The notes: generated from the letters alone by a model not told the origin. Numbered from the stretch's first letter, positions 26,198 to 40,800 are shown. The stretch: 64,000 bases of DNA from Brachionus manjavacas (GCA_019054805.1 JAHQIY010000022.1:1054001-1118000), one strand, 5' to 3'. A program made the numbers and translations.

Positions 26198-29100
26198 CCC
26201 GAAGCTCCTCAAGGCCCTTTGGAAGTATCCGATGTTAAAACTGACAGTGTCACTTTGTCCTGGAAGCCACCTAAAGAAACTGGCGGAATTCCAATTACAA
26301 ATTATGTGGTTGAGAAATTTGATGTGAAGAAAAACGAATGGCAAAAAGTTAGCTCTTTTGCAGAGCTCCCCAATATGAAGTAATTGGACTGGAAGAAGGT
26401 CGTCCCTACAAATTTAGAGTTTCTGCAGAGAATGAACAAGGCGTTTCGGTACCGTTGGAAACCGAGATTCCAGTCGTGCCTAAAAATCCGTTCTGTAAAT
26501 TTATTCACCAAATTAAAGACTTACATTTTTGCTGGTAGATAAATACTACAATTAATTTTAAAAAATGAAATATATTCTTTTTTTTATGTTATTGAGCTTA
26601 GTATTTGAGCAGAAAATCGTTTCATAGACAAAAAAATACATCGAAAGTTTTAATAGATTATTCTAAAATATTTAAATTTAAAAAAAAAAATTCAAATATT
26701 TAAAAAAATTATATTTTGGTAGATGCATTTTTTAGGTTACAAAAATTCTAAGCACAAAAAAATTCTCCATTTTCTATTGAATTAAACCTATCGGTATCTG
26801 TCAAAGTACCATCACCGAAGTACTAACACTTTGATCTATAAATGCTCGATAACTTGGTTTGATATGAAGTTAGAGGAAAAGCTCATTAATTGGTTTGAAC
26901 TAAAATCATCTATCTATTGACACATATTAAATCAGCAAAATGCTACCATTTTCCTACAAGCTTTGCTTGGAGTAGCTGAATTGTTATTACGTAGTATTAC
27001 TTTAACATTTCCTTCGACAACAACAAAATTTCTACTGCAAACAATATAAGTCAAAAAAAAATGATCTAAAATAAGTTTAAATATTTTTAAGCTGTTCCCG
27101 AGGCACCTAAAGAGCTTAGATTGGCTAATCAGTCGTCGGAGACCGCTGTCCTGTCGTGGGAGCCTCCGAATCAAGACGGAGGAGCCAAAGTGACTGGCTA
27201 CAACATAGAAATGAATGAGTGCGGCTCGGATGACTGGTTTCCAGTCAACGATTCACTAATTAGAGGAAATTCATTCACAGTAGAAAATTTGCGACCAGGA
27301 ATCGGCTACAACTTTAGAATAAAAGCCAAAAATCTAGTCGGCTGGTCACAACCGAGCAAACAAGAGCTCACCGTAGTTCTCAAGCCAGATTTTGTCAAAC
27401 CAGACTCTCCAGGTGCACCATCAGTAGTCAAAGTTGGAAAGAAGACGGCCGAGTTGGCATGGTCTGCTCCATTGAATGATGGTGGAAGTAAAATAAATGG
27501 ATACATTGTTGAAAAAAACAGCTCGGAAGCGACTATTGGTCACGGGCACACTCTTACCTGGTTGCTGATTCCAATTGTGTTGTCTCTGATTTGATTGACA
27601 ATGCTGATTACGAATTTAGAGTGCGTGCTGTGAACAAAGCTGGCGAGTCAGAACCAAGCAGCACTACTGGTCGAGTGAGAATCACCGAATTTCCAGACGG
27701 TACCAAGCCAGAATTCATCAAAAAACTAGCCGATGCCGAAGGCTCAATCGGAGGACAAGTGTCGTACAGAGTGGAATTTGAAGGCAAGCCAAATCCAGAA
27801 GTGAAATGGTTTAAAAATGGCATCGAATTGTCCGAAACAAACAGATACCAAATAATCACAGAACAATTCTCTTCTATCCTAACCATTAAGCAATTAGGAG
27901 ATAATGAAAATAGTCAACTAGTCTCGTGTGTTATATCGAACCCCTTGGGCAAAGAGACCTCGGAGGCTTTCATTAAAGTAATAGGTAAGAAAAAGTGGCT
28001 TTTTTATTTTTTCCTTTTTTCTCAAAGTTGTTAATTTTTTTGTCAAGCTATTCCCAAGATTGAAAAAGAGCCTGGCGATCAAACAGTCGGAATAGACGAG
28101 ACCCTTAAGGTCAAGATCCCAGTGGTGGGCAAAGGACCATTTAGCTTGGCGTTGAAAAAAGATGAGGAGGAAATCAAGGTTGCGGACTCGGGAGATCAAT
28201 ACAAAATAAGTGAATTGGACGGAACTGTCACATTCACGATCCCGTTGACCCAGCGCGACCACACCGGTCAATATGAAATAGCTATTTCAAACGACTCGGG
28301 CACTGTCACCGTGCCATTCAAAGTCAAAGTAAAAGCTCCGCCAGGAGAGCCTCAAGGACCATTAGAGGTTACCGATATATCCAAGACTAGCTGCACTCTA
28401 TTGTGGAAAGCGCCATTGGACGATGGCGGCAATAGAGTCACCGGCTATTTGATCGAGAAGAGAGACTGTTCAAAAGGCAAAGACAATTGGCTGCCCTACA
28501 CTGATCAATGCAAGGACACATTTGTCACCGTTCAAGGTTTGAACGAAAATAGTGAATATGAATTTAGAGTGATGGCTGTGAATCAAAATGGTGCCAGTAA
28601 GCCTTTGGTCACAAGTCAAAGCTTTGTCATCAAGCTACCATTTGGTGTGCCGGCAGCTCCTGGCGAGCCAGAAGTTAACGAAATCGGAAACGATTTTGTT
28701 ACTTTGAGCTGGAGCAAGCCGGCAGATAATGGCGGTGCCATCACTGGCTATTGGGTTGAGAAAAAGATAAGCAATCGGAAAGATGGATCAAGTGCAATTT
28801 GAGTCCTATTCAGACCACTTGGTGCAATATACCCAATTTGATCGAAGACAAGTCCTATGAGTTTAGAGTTTTTGCGGAGAACGAGGCCGGCCTCAGTGAG
28901 CCGTCGTCGGGCAGCAAGCTGGTGCATATCAAAGATCCTCATGCGGCTCAATCGCCTGAATTCACTGCCAAAATGAGCGACACCGATGCTGCCGAGGGAA
29001 AAACGGCCTATTTCGAATGCCAAATAAGCGGCACTCCGGCTCCCAGTGTTTCGTTCTATCGCGGAACCAAAGAACTGTTCGAAAGCAGCAAGTACAAGAT

Positions 29101-32100
29101 CAGCCACCAAGAGGACAAGTACATATTGGCCATTCATAATGTGACACTAGATGACGAGGACGAATACAGTGTTAAGGCCAAGAACAAAGGAGGTTCGCGC
29201 ATGTGCCGAGCCAACTTGACTGTCAAAGCTGCGCCTAAGATCAAGCTGCCCGAGAGATACAAATCAACAGTGATGTTTGAAAAAGATGAACAAGTGACCA
29301 TTAAAATACCGTATACTGGCAATCCTCAGCCAACTGCCACATGGTACAAAAACAACGAAGAGATCAAAGACTCGGCTGGCTACTCGTGCGAAATATCCAA
29401 CCACTATGTTACTCTAAAGTTGAACAAGCCATCGCACAATCAATCCGGAGACTATAAGCTAAAGTTGGCCAATTCGCTCGGCTCCGACACTGTCGAGATT
29501 AAGATTGTGATTGCTGATGTGCCTGAGCCGCCCAGGTTTTTGGTTGTCGAGAGTGTTCACGATGAAAGCATCTCAATTTCTTGGAAAGCGCCCGAGAATG
29601 ATCGCGGCAGTGCCATCACAAACTACATTGTGGAAAGACTCGATTACTCGTACACTGTTAAGCTGAATGAAAGCGAACAAAATGTTAAACCAGTTACGGA
29701 ACTATGGACCAGATGTTCAATGACAAAGCGAACTCATTTCACTGATGAAACTGTTCGCTCAATGCACAAGTACCAGTACAGAGTCATTGCGCAAAATATG
29801 CAAGGCAGATCGGCACCATGCGAGCCGACTTCTATAATCACTACACCAGCGCCAGAAAATAGATTAAGAGGCAAGAAATGGTATGAAGATGAGACTGGAA
29901 AGCGAAGACGGGGCAGAGACGGATTTGCACCTTCAGATTACGATAAATGCGGTAGGTTTTTTCTAAAGGTTTTCTAAAATTTGATCAGAACTTTGGAAAC
30001 AGTTAAAATGAATAATTCTGTTTAGCATTTCGTTTGTCATTCTTTCTTACAATCAATTTACAGAGGTTTTATTTGGAACTTTCAAAAGCCTGATTAGCAC
30101 TAAATTTTCATTTTTATTTCTGCACCTTAATTTAAATAAAAGCTAGCTTAGCTTCAATATTCTAAAAATATGGGGGACCCGCAATACGGATAAATAATCT
30201 AAATTTTATTTATTATTTTACTAATATCAACAAAAAAAGATTAATTGAATTTAAATTCAGCAAACCTAATTTCGGTTTATAACAAATACAATACAATATT
30301 GTTAAAAAGCTTTATTTAAGTAACAGAACGTTCTTAAATTCTGAATAAGTTTCTAACAGTTTCTAAATTCGCATAGGTTAATTTTCATGAAGCATAAGCA
30401 AAATTTTGTTCTGGTAAAGATAAGCTTAGTTCTGGTAATTCAAAATCTTCTTCTTCTCCTTCAATTTCAATAAATGAGGCGATTTCTTGTCTTTCAAATC
30501 AATTCTCACAAGGATATTGTATATACTGATTCAAACTGAATAAAAGATGTTTAAATGATTTGAGTCTTTGTGTTCAACTTAATATAAGTTCTAATCGGAA
30601 ATTTTTTCTTTGTTTTGTTTTGACTACTCTTGAACAAACAACTTGAGCTTGTTTGGCTCGTTCATAATCTATGAATATTCCTGCTTGTTGTTGTTTTATA
30701 TATTTGACCAATGTGAATGTGTTGGGATTGCTCTATACCATTGCGTAACCGACTTATCGTTCTTCTCATTTACTTCTTTTTTAAATCTTGAGTTGCTTTT
30801 ACTATTAAAACATGTTAATCTGTTAAAGGGTCGGAATAATGTAGTCCTCTCAATTTTATTACTTGGTCTCCTTTTAAAGTCAAACTTGCATAACATTTTG
30901 AATTGATACACACCTAAGTAATTGATATTTTCTTTTTAAAATTTCTGCAATCTAAATATCAGAAAAAAATGCTTTTAAAAATTTTGAATGCTAGTTTTTT
31001 GAATTTAAAAAATACAAAATAGTCTAATTTCAAAAATAAAAATATTTTTTGCTATTTATGATTAGTATAGAAATTAAATTGTCGATATAATTTTTTTAAT
31101 TTAAAATTTGAATTTATTGAATATTTAAAAAAATTTAAGTTCACGATTTGTGGAGCAAGGGTCAACCAGAGCCAGCCGATTTTAGAGTCGGCAGTGTTTA
31201 CGACTACTATGACATATTCGAAGAAATCGGCAGTGGCGCATTCGGTGTTGTCCACAGAGCTGTTGAAAAAAAAACCGGCCGATCATTTGCTGCCAAATTT
31301 ATACTTACACCAAGCAATGTAGAAAAATCAACAGTTAGAAAGGAATGCGAAATAATGAATCATTTGATACATCCAAAACTTTTGAATCTACACGACATTT
31401 TCGATGAGGGAGACGAAATGGTCTTGATCACTGAATTGTAAAATTTTTAAAATAAAAGAAAAAATAAATCTAAATATCAAAAAAAAGCTTGTCTGGTGGT
31501 GAATTGTTTGAAAAAATTGCTGATCCAAACTACAAGATGACAGAGCCTGAAGCCAAAAAATACATTCGACAAATACTAGAGGGTCTACAGCACATGCATG
31601 ACAACAACATCGTTCATTTGGACATAAAGCCTGAGAATATTATATTCGAGACTAAGAATAGTCCCAGTGTCAAATTGGTCGACTTTGGTCTTGCTTGCAA
31701 ACTAGACCCGGACGAGATTGTGAAAGTTTCTTCGGGAACTGTTGAATTTGCCGCTCCGGAAATTGTTGAACACGACTCTGTCGGATTCTCGACTGACATG
31801 TGGGCTGTCGGTGTGCTCAGCTACGTCATGTAAGAATTTTTTTTGTTTAAAATTTTTTTCAAAATTTTGATTAGTTTGAGCGGTTTGTCTCCGTTTGGCG
31901 GAGCTGATGATGAGCAAACAGCCGAAAATATCAAAAGATGTGAAATAAAATTTCCGTCGGACGCTTTTGGCGGAATATCCGAAAACGGAATCGATTTTAT
32001 TCGCAAACTATTGGTAAAAAACAAAGCCGGTAGATTGAATGTATATGAAGCACTTGAGCATCCATGGCTGATGGACGACACACTCAGTGATCACCGAATA

Positions 32101-34191
32101 CCTTCGTCTAAATACGACAGCATCCGATCAAGGATCAAGGACAAATACTCGTCATGGGCCGAGCCCAATCCGGCATTGGGTCGCATCGCCAATTTCAGCT
32201 CACTCAGAAAATTGCGTCCAAAGGAATACAAAATTTACAATTCTTACTTTGACAGACGTGATGCCACGCCACGCTTTGTCATCAAGCCAAGGAACCAACA
32301 AGTCCAAGAGGGCCAGAGCGCAACATTCAACTGCATCATTTTGGCTTCATCTCCTCCTGTTGTTTCATGGTACCAAGGTGGACAAGAAATCAAAACCTCA
32401 ACTAAATACTGGAAGAGATACAACAGAAATTCGTATGCTCTCGAGGTCAGACGCTGCACTTTGGACGATAAGGGAGAATTTATTGTAAAGGCCATTAACT
32501 CATACGGTGAACGTGAATACAATGTTTTTCTAAATGTTGACCGTAAGCTTTTTTTTTTTTAATTTTTAATTTTAATAAAAAATATTTTTATTTATTTTAA
32601 AAAAAAATAAAAAAAATTGAATTTTTTAGCATTACCAAAACAAGTGCCAGTAGAGGTTGTCCAAGAGACAAGGCAAAAGCGAGCTGCTCAAGAAATGGAA
32701 TTCGATTTATGGAAAGAACCAGACGCCAAAGCCACATTCACATTTAAGCTCAGACCTCGATTGATCCAGGTGGGAATAAGTGTCAAATTGTTATGTTGTT
32801 TGGCTGGCCGTCCGACACCAAAGGCTCAATGGTTTAAAAATTCAACACCAATTAGTGAAAGTGATCATCGCTATTCGATTGATCACAGTGCCGGAGTGTG
32901 CACACTTGAAATAGCAGCGTGTTCATTGAGTGACGCTGGAACATACTTGTGCCGAGCCGAAAATGCATTGGGATCCGATGAAACTTGTTGTCACTTGACA
33001 GTCGAAGAATGTAAATACAATCCACCAAGGGCTTTGTTGAAAGAACAAGGTCTTGCATCGGCCACACCAAGGCAGTCTGTTGTCCGAGGCCCTAAAAATG
33101 AACCGCCCAAATTTGAACGCAAATTTGCCAACCATCAATTGGTATCAGTAGGCGACATAGTTTCACTACGTGCCTCTTATTCTGGATTTCCGCAGCCCAA
33201 AATTGAATGGCTAAAGAATGGCGAACCTGTTAGCGCTTCAGTCACTATTAGAAGCACTGATTTTGACACTTGTTTGACTTTGAATAATGTAGAAGTGACT
33301 GACGAAGGAGAATACTCATGTAGACTAACAAATACATCTGGTATGGAAGTAACCAAATGTCAAGTTGAAGTAGAAAAACCCAAACAAGTCAAAAAGCCAG
33401 TTAGAGTGGACAAAGAAGCAAACGAAACACGACAGCCTAAAAAAGAGGCCCAACCTATTGTGGAACCGGAGCCAGTTAAGGTAGGCAATCAATCAAAAGA
33501 AACCGAACAGCCTAAAATAGAGGCCGTAGAAGAAGCTGAAAATGCTCCGGTAGAAAAAAGTGACATTGAACCAGTAAAGTCGACTAATGGGAACAAATTT
33601 GGATTTTTGAGGCATCTACAGAGTCAAAATTTGGTAGAGGGTCAACCATTGGTACTCGAGGCTGAAGTTTTTGGCAACGAACCACTGGATGTCTTGTGGC
33701 TCAGAAATGGCAAAGAAATACCAGAAAATCCAGACTTTTTTGAAAGAAAGGAAAGACAATTTGTGTAGATTGATAGTAAGTGAAATATTTCCGGAGGATT
33801 CTGGAGTATTTTCGGTTGAATTGTTTAGCGAAGCAGCAAATAAAGCAGTTTTGACGTCATGCTCAGTTGTGGTCAAGGCTGCAGACGAGCCCGATTTGGA
33901 TCCAAAGTTCTCGAAATTTCCTCAAAGCATAAACGTTGACGAAGGATCGCCAGTCAATATAAACTGCGTTTTGGATGGCACTAAACCAATATCAGTTAAA
34001 TGGTTTAAAAATAATGAAGAATTGGTCCAGTCGAAGCGAATTTTATTCAATAATGATGAAAAAATGGAAATTATACACTAAATATACCGACATGCTTGGC
34101 TACTGATAGTGGTGAATACCACGTCACTGCATCCAACTCAAATGGAGAAGTAATTGCTGCTTTTAGTTTATGCGTCTCTTTTGACGAGTAA
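26198..34191 (+). pseudogene. 5'-truncated twitchin copy, unit 3
   Basis: Exon equivalents: 26198-26494, 27092-27984, 28048-29951, 31140-31437, 31488-31829, 31875-32542, 32630-34191. It carries the most frame breaks of any unit, all in homopolymers: 4 T instead of 5 near 26356 (Fn3), 7 A at 27512-27518, 5 A at 28761-28765, 6 T at 33736-33741 (5 elsewhere) and 6 A at 34059-34064 (7 elsewhere). The last two cancel in length, but the region between them is out of frame and hits stops at 33766 and 34079. The kinase exons are open. As assembled it is non-functional; if the homopolymer calls are wrong it would match the other units. Confidence 0.85.
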
Positions 34192-37100
34192 TTATGAAAT
34201 GTTTAAAAATTGCTTTAACTGTTTAGAAAGCTTTTACTAAAGAATAGATCGATTCATTTTTTTACAAAAAAAAATGAGTATTCTTTTAAATTTTTTTGGT
34301 CGCCTTATCTAAACATTATTTTTTTTTGTTCGGCAAAAATATTAGAAATTTTTTAGCAAGTTAATTAAATTATTAAATTTATTTTTTCAGAATTTTAGGT
34401 TAGAATTTAATTTTATCTCTTTTTTTCTATTATTGAAATAAAATTTGAAAAAAAAATTTTTTATTATTTTGTTTAATCTTTTGTAAAATAATCTGCTTAG
34501 CATTGTAAAGACCAATCTCAAAAAAAATTTTTTTAGAAAGCTAATCTACGAAAATCTCTTGTTAAATTTTGATAATTTTTATCTAATCTTTTAGATTTTA
34601 GTTAAGTGAACAAAAAAGAAAATTATTTTTGAAAGTCTAATAGACCTTCCTTAAGTTATTCATAATAAAAGACTGTATCAAATTGACACCGCTAATTCTA
34701 GGATCAAAAGAAAAATTTAATAAGTATATTTACTGAATAAATAAATAAATAATAATAAGTTTATTTACAACTATAAAGCTTTATTAGATTTATATTTTTT
34801 AAGATTTCCATCTGATAGATTATTTTAATTAAAATGAAAATTCTTATGTGGTTTAAAGATATTGCTTTATTTATATTTATCAAGAATTTGTTATCAAATA
34901 TATTCTCTTCATCATTTTGCTTCCATATTTTCGGATGATTTTGTATCTTTTTCGATAATTTCGTTATGTTCCGCTTCCATTCTTGGTCTTTTTGAGACCA
35001 TTTCTTCTTAAGATTTTATTCTTTTTGGAGCTGAACTTGATGCTTGTGTTCCAGTTGGTTGACAAGTATCTGGAATATTTCTAAAGACTCATAATCTTGT
35101 AAATAATCAAAAGTTCAACCAGAGCCTCTTTTGTTCTTTACCAAAGACTCAGCGCTTTCTACTGTGTCATTATAATTATTTTCTAAAATGCTCGCACTCA
35201 ACATTTTTTAATTTTATTTCATAAATTAAAATATAAGCTATTTCTTAATAGTTTGTGGTTTTCTTAATGACTAGCTATGTGCCAATCTTTATTTTAGTGG
35301 ATTTTTTCAATAAATGTGTACATTTATTTGAAATTTGTGGTATCCAAACCAAATTTCCGATTTTAAATTTATTTGAGGGGGTCACCGACCATGATAATCT
35401 ATTGACTTTTATCCTTTTACTTTTCCGTGAACGTCCTGAGCCCTTCTCCAACGGTGAGGGAGCATTGTAACAACCCCTCCAGACATTTTTGCTGTCTCCC
35501 ACAGTTACCATAGATGTTAACCATAAATGTCGCTTATTTATTTTAGCTGTGTTGACATAATTTTTGAAACTTCATCTGGCTCTTTGGGAATTTGATTTAT
35601 CTTTCAAAAGACAAGAATTGTATTTATGGGAAAGCATGGTCTCAAATAAAAGAAAATTAAAATTTTAAATCAAATTCATAAAAAAATTATTCATTAAAGG
35701 GATAAACGATTTTTATTTCGATAATAAAGTATATAAATGAAGATTAAAATAAAAAATCTTGATTAAAATGATAGAAATAAGGAGCAAAAATATTTTCAAA
35801 CAAAAGAAAGCCTGATTTAAACTTGAATTTTGTCCTGACTTGGAATCATCTCATTTTGATAATAAGGTACATAATTATGGATTGAAAAAATGTCAGTTTA
35901 TTTTTACAAAAGAAAAACACTAAATGAATCCAAAACATGGCTAATCAAAATTGGGAAGATAATCTAAAATTTGGAACTATTGTCACTGAGCCAAGTAAAA
36001 CAATATGAGCAAAAATTAAAAAAATTTAAAACTTCTAAATGAGATAATATAAACAAAAAAATTTCACTCATAGATAAGGATATACTTTATGAATGCCTTA
36101 ATTTTTGAGATTCTTCCTTTCCTACTGACTTTTATCTATGCTTTCTATGTAAAAATCTAAATGTAAATGTCTTTCTTAAAATATCTCTTTTCAGCTTTCA
36201 ATTAAACCTGATCATTACTCCTGACAATATCTGTTAAATGAATTTTAGTCTCACATTAAATTTAAGAAAATGAAAATTAGAATTGACTTTACATTCTTCC
36301 ACCAGTTTGACGACCAACCACGCACAGGAGGACTCATTCCTGCACTGACATATCTCTCACTTGCTAATTGATTTGCTGAATTCTGAGTAACTTGTATTTA
36401 TTTGATATTAGTTTCTGAGAATAAATTTTAACAAGGAAAAGCCTTTTCCTAGTTTAAATTCTTGAATGATCCAAGATTGATCCTATCAAAGATTTTTAAA
36501 GATTACCTAATTTTTTTGGTTTTAGATCCTATTTTCTATTTGAGAGATTTCTTATTATATTAATTCTTGAATTACAGTGCTCTTTTAATTCAACCACCAT
36601 TGGACCAAATGTAAGCTTTGAGTCTAACATGAATTTCACTTTTATTCATTATTTAATTTGTTATAAGATTAAGAATTAGTTACTTTGACATCTTTTTCAG
36701 TATCAATTAAATCAGAATTAGGACTAAATTTTATCGAAAAAGGTTCTCCAGAGCATTTTCCCTTTTCTTCACTTGTTTTTAATTCCTTATCATTTGAAAT
36801 CAAATTTTGAATTGAATTTGATCATTTATTTGTTCCAAAGTTATTATTTTGTTCCAAGAAGGCCTACTGTATTTTTTCCCATCTTCTGAATAAAATCTAA
36901 CCAACTTTGATTCCAAAAATTTTTAAAAGAGGCCTTAACTCAAATGTAATGGGATTAAATGTTTGCTTCAGTTTTTGACAGCGAGTTTTCTGGAAGTTTC
37001 TTCTTACTTTCCTACGTTCTTTTATCAGATTAACATTGTTCGGGGAAGACTGGTTTTGTAAATTTTCTGAGATAGGTAAGGAATGCTTTTATGTGAAGCA

Positions 37101-37837
37101 CGTTTAAATTCGATCCGACAGTCAATAGAAATAGATGTCTCGATTCGGTGATGGTCGCTCGTCATATCTCGTCATATTTAGAACATTAAAATCGATATTT
37201 TTCTCAATAAATAAGGAACAAACTGAAAAAAGTCAGGAGAATATATCATAGTAATTTTTAATATAAATATTAAAGGTAGGACGCTTATCATTGACTACTG
37301 AAAAGACTTACCCATTTATTATCCTTTGCAGCATTTAACCGTTTTCAGTTTCCCTACGCAGCCTTTTTGCTTTGTTCTAGCGTTTAGCTCACCACCTATA
37401 ATCTAGTTTCTAAATTTTTGTTAACTGTTTTAAAAAGCTCAAAGTTTAAGAAAATTGGATGGATTAAAATGACTAAATACAAATAATTCATTATTCTTTC
37501 CTAAATTCAGTTTCAGTTTCATTCAAAAAAGTTTGGAATTGAATTCCTCATAAGAAAAATCTTGTTCAAAAATTCAATTCCTTATTTAATTGAGAAAAGG
37601 ATTGACTTAAAAGATTTTTCTTCATTGTATGGTAAATGAGCCTAGCCGGGTGACCTATTTTTTTTTTTACATAAAACGATCCCATTTTGTTCGAAAACTC
37701 CAAAAATTGTCACCGAATTAGACCTATTTTTTTGACTCACCCATTTACCTCCTGCGGTTAATTATGTTAGGGCTAATAGGGATAATTGGGTTAACCGAAA
37801 TACCCCGAAAACCATATATATTTTGCCCCAAAACTAA
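34192..37837 (+). other. 3' flank of unit 3
   Basis: Near-identical to 10900-14550, with a few substitutions (for example TTTTACTTTTCC near 35416 and GAGCATTG near 35460). It holds the same decayed fragments and no intact gene. Confidence 0.8.
36674..37165 (-). pseudogene. Decayed Jockey-like LINE fragment, unit 3 copy
   Basis: Same fragment as 13390-13881, carried in the tandem unit. It shares the 4-G run with unit 2. Confidence 0.5.
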
Positions 37838-40800
37838 CCCGAAGCTCCTCAAGGCCCTTTGGAAGTATCCGATGTTAAAACTGACAGTGTCACTTTGTCC
37901 TGGAAGCCACCTAAAGAAACTGGCGGAATTCCAATTACAAATTATGTGGTTGAGAAATTTGATGTGAAGAAAAACGAATGGCAAAAAGTTAGCTCTTTTT
38001 GCAGAGCTCCCCAATATGAAGTAATTGGACTGGAAGAAGGTCGTCCCTACAAATTTAGAGTTTCTGCAGAGAATGAACAAGGCGTTTCGGTACCGTTGGA
38101 AACCGAGATTCCAGTCGTGCCTAAAAATCCGTTCTGTAAATTTATTCACCAAATTAAAGACTTACATTTTTGCTGGTAGATAAATACTACAATTAATTTT
38201 AAAAAATGAAATATATTCTTTTTTTTATGTTATTGAGCTTAGTATTTGAGCAGAAAATCGTTTCATAGACAAAAAAATACATCGAAAGTTTTAATAGATT
38301 ATTCTAAAATATTTAAATTTAAAAAAAAAATTCAAATATTTAAAAAAATTATATTTTGGTAGATGCATTTTTTAGGTTACAAAAATTCTAAGCACAAAAA
38401 AATTCTCCATTTTCTATTGAATTAAACCTATCGGTATCTGTCAAAGTACCATCACCGAAGTACTAACACTTTGATCTATAAATGCTCGATAACTTGGTTT
38501 GATATGAAGTTAGAGGAAAAGCTCATTAATTGGTTTGAACTAAAATCATCTATCTATTGACACATATTAAATCAGCAAAATGCTACCATTTTCCTACAAG
38601 CTTTGCTTGGAGTAGCTGAATTGTTATTACGTAGTATTACTTTAACATTTCCTTCGACAACAACAAAATTTCTACTGCAAACAATATAAGTCAAAAAAAT
38701 GATCTAAAATAAGTTTAAATATTTTTAAGCTGTTCCCGAGGCACCTAAAGAGCTTAGATTGGCTAATCAGTCGTCGGAGACCGCTGTCCTGTCGTGGGAG
38801 CCTCCGAATCAAGACGGAGGAGCCAAAGTGACTGGCTACAACATAGAAATGAATGAGTGCGGCTCGGATGACTGGTTTCCAGTCAACGATTCACTAATTA
38901 GAGGAAATTCATTCACAGTAGAAAATTTGCGACCAGGAATCGGCTACAACTTTAGAATAAAAGCCAAAAATCTAGTCGGCTGGTCACAACCGAGCAAACA
39001 AGAGCTCACCGTAGTTCTCAAGCCAGATTTTGTCAAACCAGACTCTCCAGGTGCACCATCAGTAGTCAAAGTTGGAAAGAAGACGGCCGAGTTGGCATGG
39101 TCTGCTCCATTGAATGATGGTGGAAGTAAAATAAATGGATACATTGTTGAAAAAAAACAGCTCGGAAGCGACTATTGGTCACGGGCACACTCTTACCTGG
39201 TTGCTGATTCCAATTGTGTTGTCTCTGATTTGATTGACAATGCTGATTACGAATTTAGAGTGCGTGCTGTGAACAAAGCTGGCGAGTCAGAACCAAGCAG
39301 CACTACTGGTCGAGTGAGAATCACCGAATTTCCAGACGGTACCAAGCCAGAATTCATCAAAAAACTAGCCGATGCCGAAGGCTCAATCGGAGGACAAGTG
39401 TCGTACAGAGTGGAATTTGAAGGCAAGCCAAATCCAGAAGTGAAATGGTTTAAAAATGGCATCGAATTGTCCGAAACAAACAGATACCAAATAATCACAG
39501 AACAATTCTCTTCTATCCTAACCATTAAGCAATTAGGAGATAATGAAAATAGTCAACTAGTCTCGTGTGTTATATCGAACCCCTTGGGCAAAGAGACCTC
39601 GGAGGCTTTCATTAAAGTAATAGGTAAGAAAAAGTGGCTTTTTTATTTTTTCCTTTTTTCTCAAAGTTGTCAATTTTTTTGTCAAGCTATTCCCAAGATT
39701 GAAAAAGAGCCTGGCGATCAAACAGTCGGAATAGACGAGACCCTTAAGGTCAAGATCCCAGTGGTGGGCAAAGGACCATTTAGCTTGGCGTTGAAAAAAG
39801 ATGAGGAGGAAATCAAGGTTGCGGACTCGGGAGATCAATACAAAATAAGTGAATTGGACGGAACTGTCACATTCACGATCCCGTTGACCCAGCGCGACCA
39901 CACCGGTCAATATGAAATAGCTATTTCAAACGACTCGGGCACTGTCACCGTGCCATTCAAAGTCAAAGTAAAAGCTCCGCCAGGAGAGCCTCAAGGACCA
40001 TTAGAGGTTACCGATATATCCAAGACTAGCTGCACTCTATTGTGGAAAGCGCCATTGGACGATGGCGGCAATAGAGTCACCGGCTATTTGATCGAGAAGA
40101 GAGACTGTTCAAAAGGCAAAGACAATTGGCTGCCCTACACTGATCAATGCAAGGACACATTTGTCACCGTTCAAGGTTTGAACGAAAATAGTGAATATGA
40201 ATTTAGAGTGATGGCTGTGAATCAAAATGGTGCCAGTAAGCCTTTGGTCACAAGTCAAAGCTTTGTCATCAAGCTACCATTTGGTGTGCCGGCAGCTCCT
40301 GGCGAGCCAGAAGTTAACGAAATCGGAAACGATTTTGTTACTTTGAGCTGGAGCAAGCCGGCAGATAATGGCGGTGCCATCACTGGCTATTGGGTTGAGA
40401 AAAAAGATAAGCAATCGGAAAGATGGATCAAGTGCAATTTGAGTCCTATTCAGACCACTTGGTGCAATATACCCAATTTGATCGAAGACAAGTCCTATGA
40501 GTTTAGAGTTTTTGCGGAGAACGAGGCCGGCCTCAGTGAGCCGTCGTCGGGCAGCAAGCTGGTGCATATCAAAGATCCTCATGCGGCTCAATCGCCTGAA
40601 TTCACTGCCAAAATGAGCGACACCGATGCTGCCGAGGGAAAAACGGCCTATTTCGAATGCCAAATAAGCGGCACTCCGGCTCCCAGTGTTTCGTTCTATC
40701 GCGGAACCAAAGAACTGTTCGAAAGCAGCAAGTACAAGATCAGCCACCAAGAGGACAAGTACATATTGGCCATTCATAATGTGACACTAGATGACGAGGA

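Larger units (their letters stand above)
26198..37837 (+). repeat. Tandem repeat unit 3 (11640 bp)
   Basis: Same content, order and left-junction sequence as unit 2. It shares with unit 2 a 5-A run at 28761, a 9-A run in the kinase exon and a 4-G run in the 3' flank. Units 1 and 4 have 6, 6 and 5 at these places, so units 2 and 3 look closest to each other at these sites. Confidence 0.97.
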
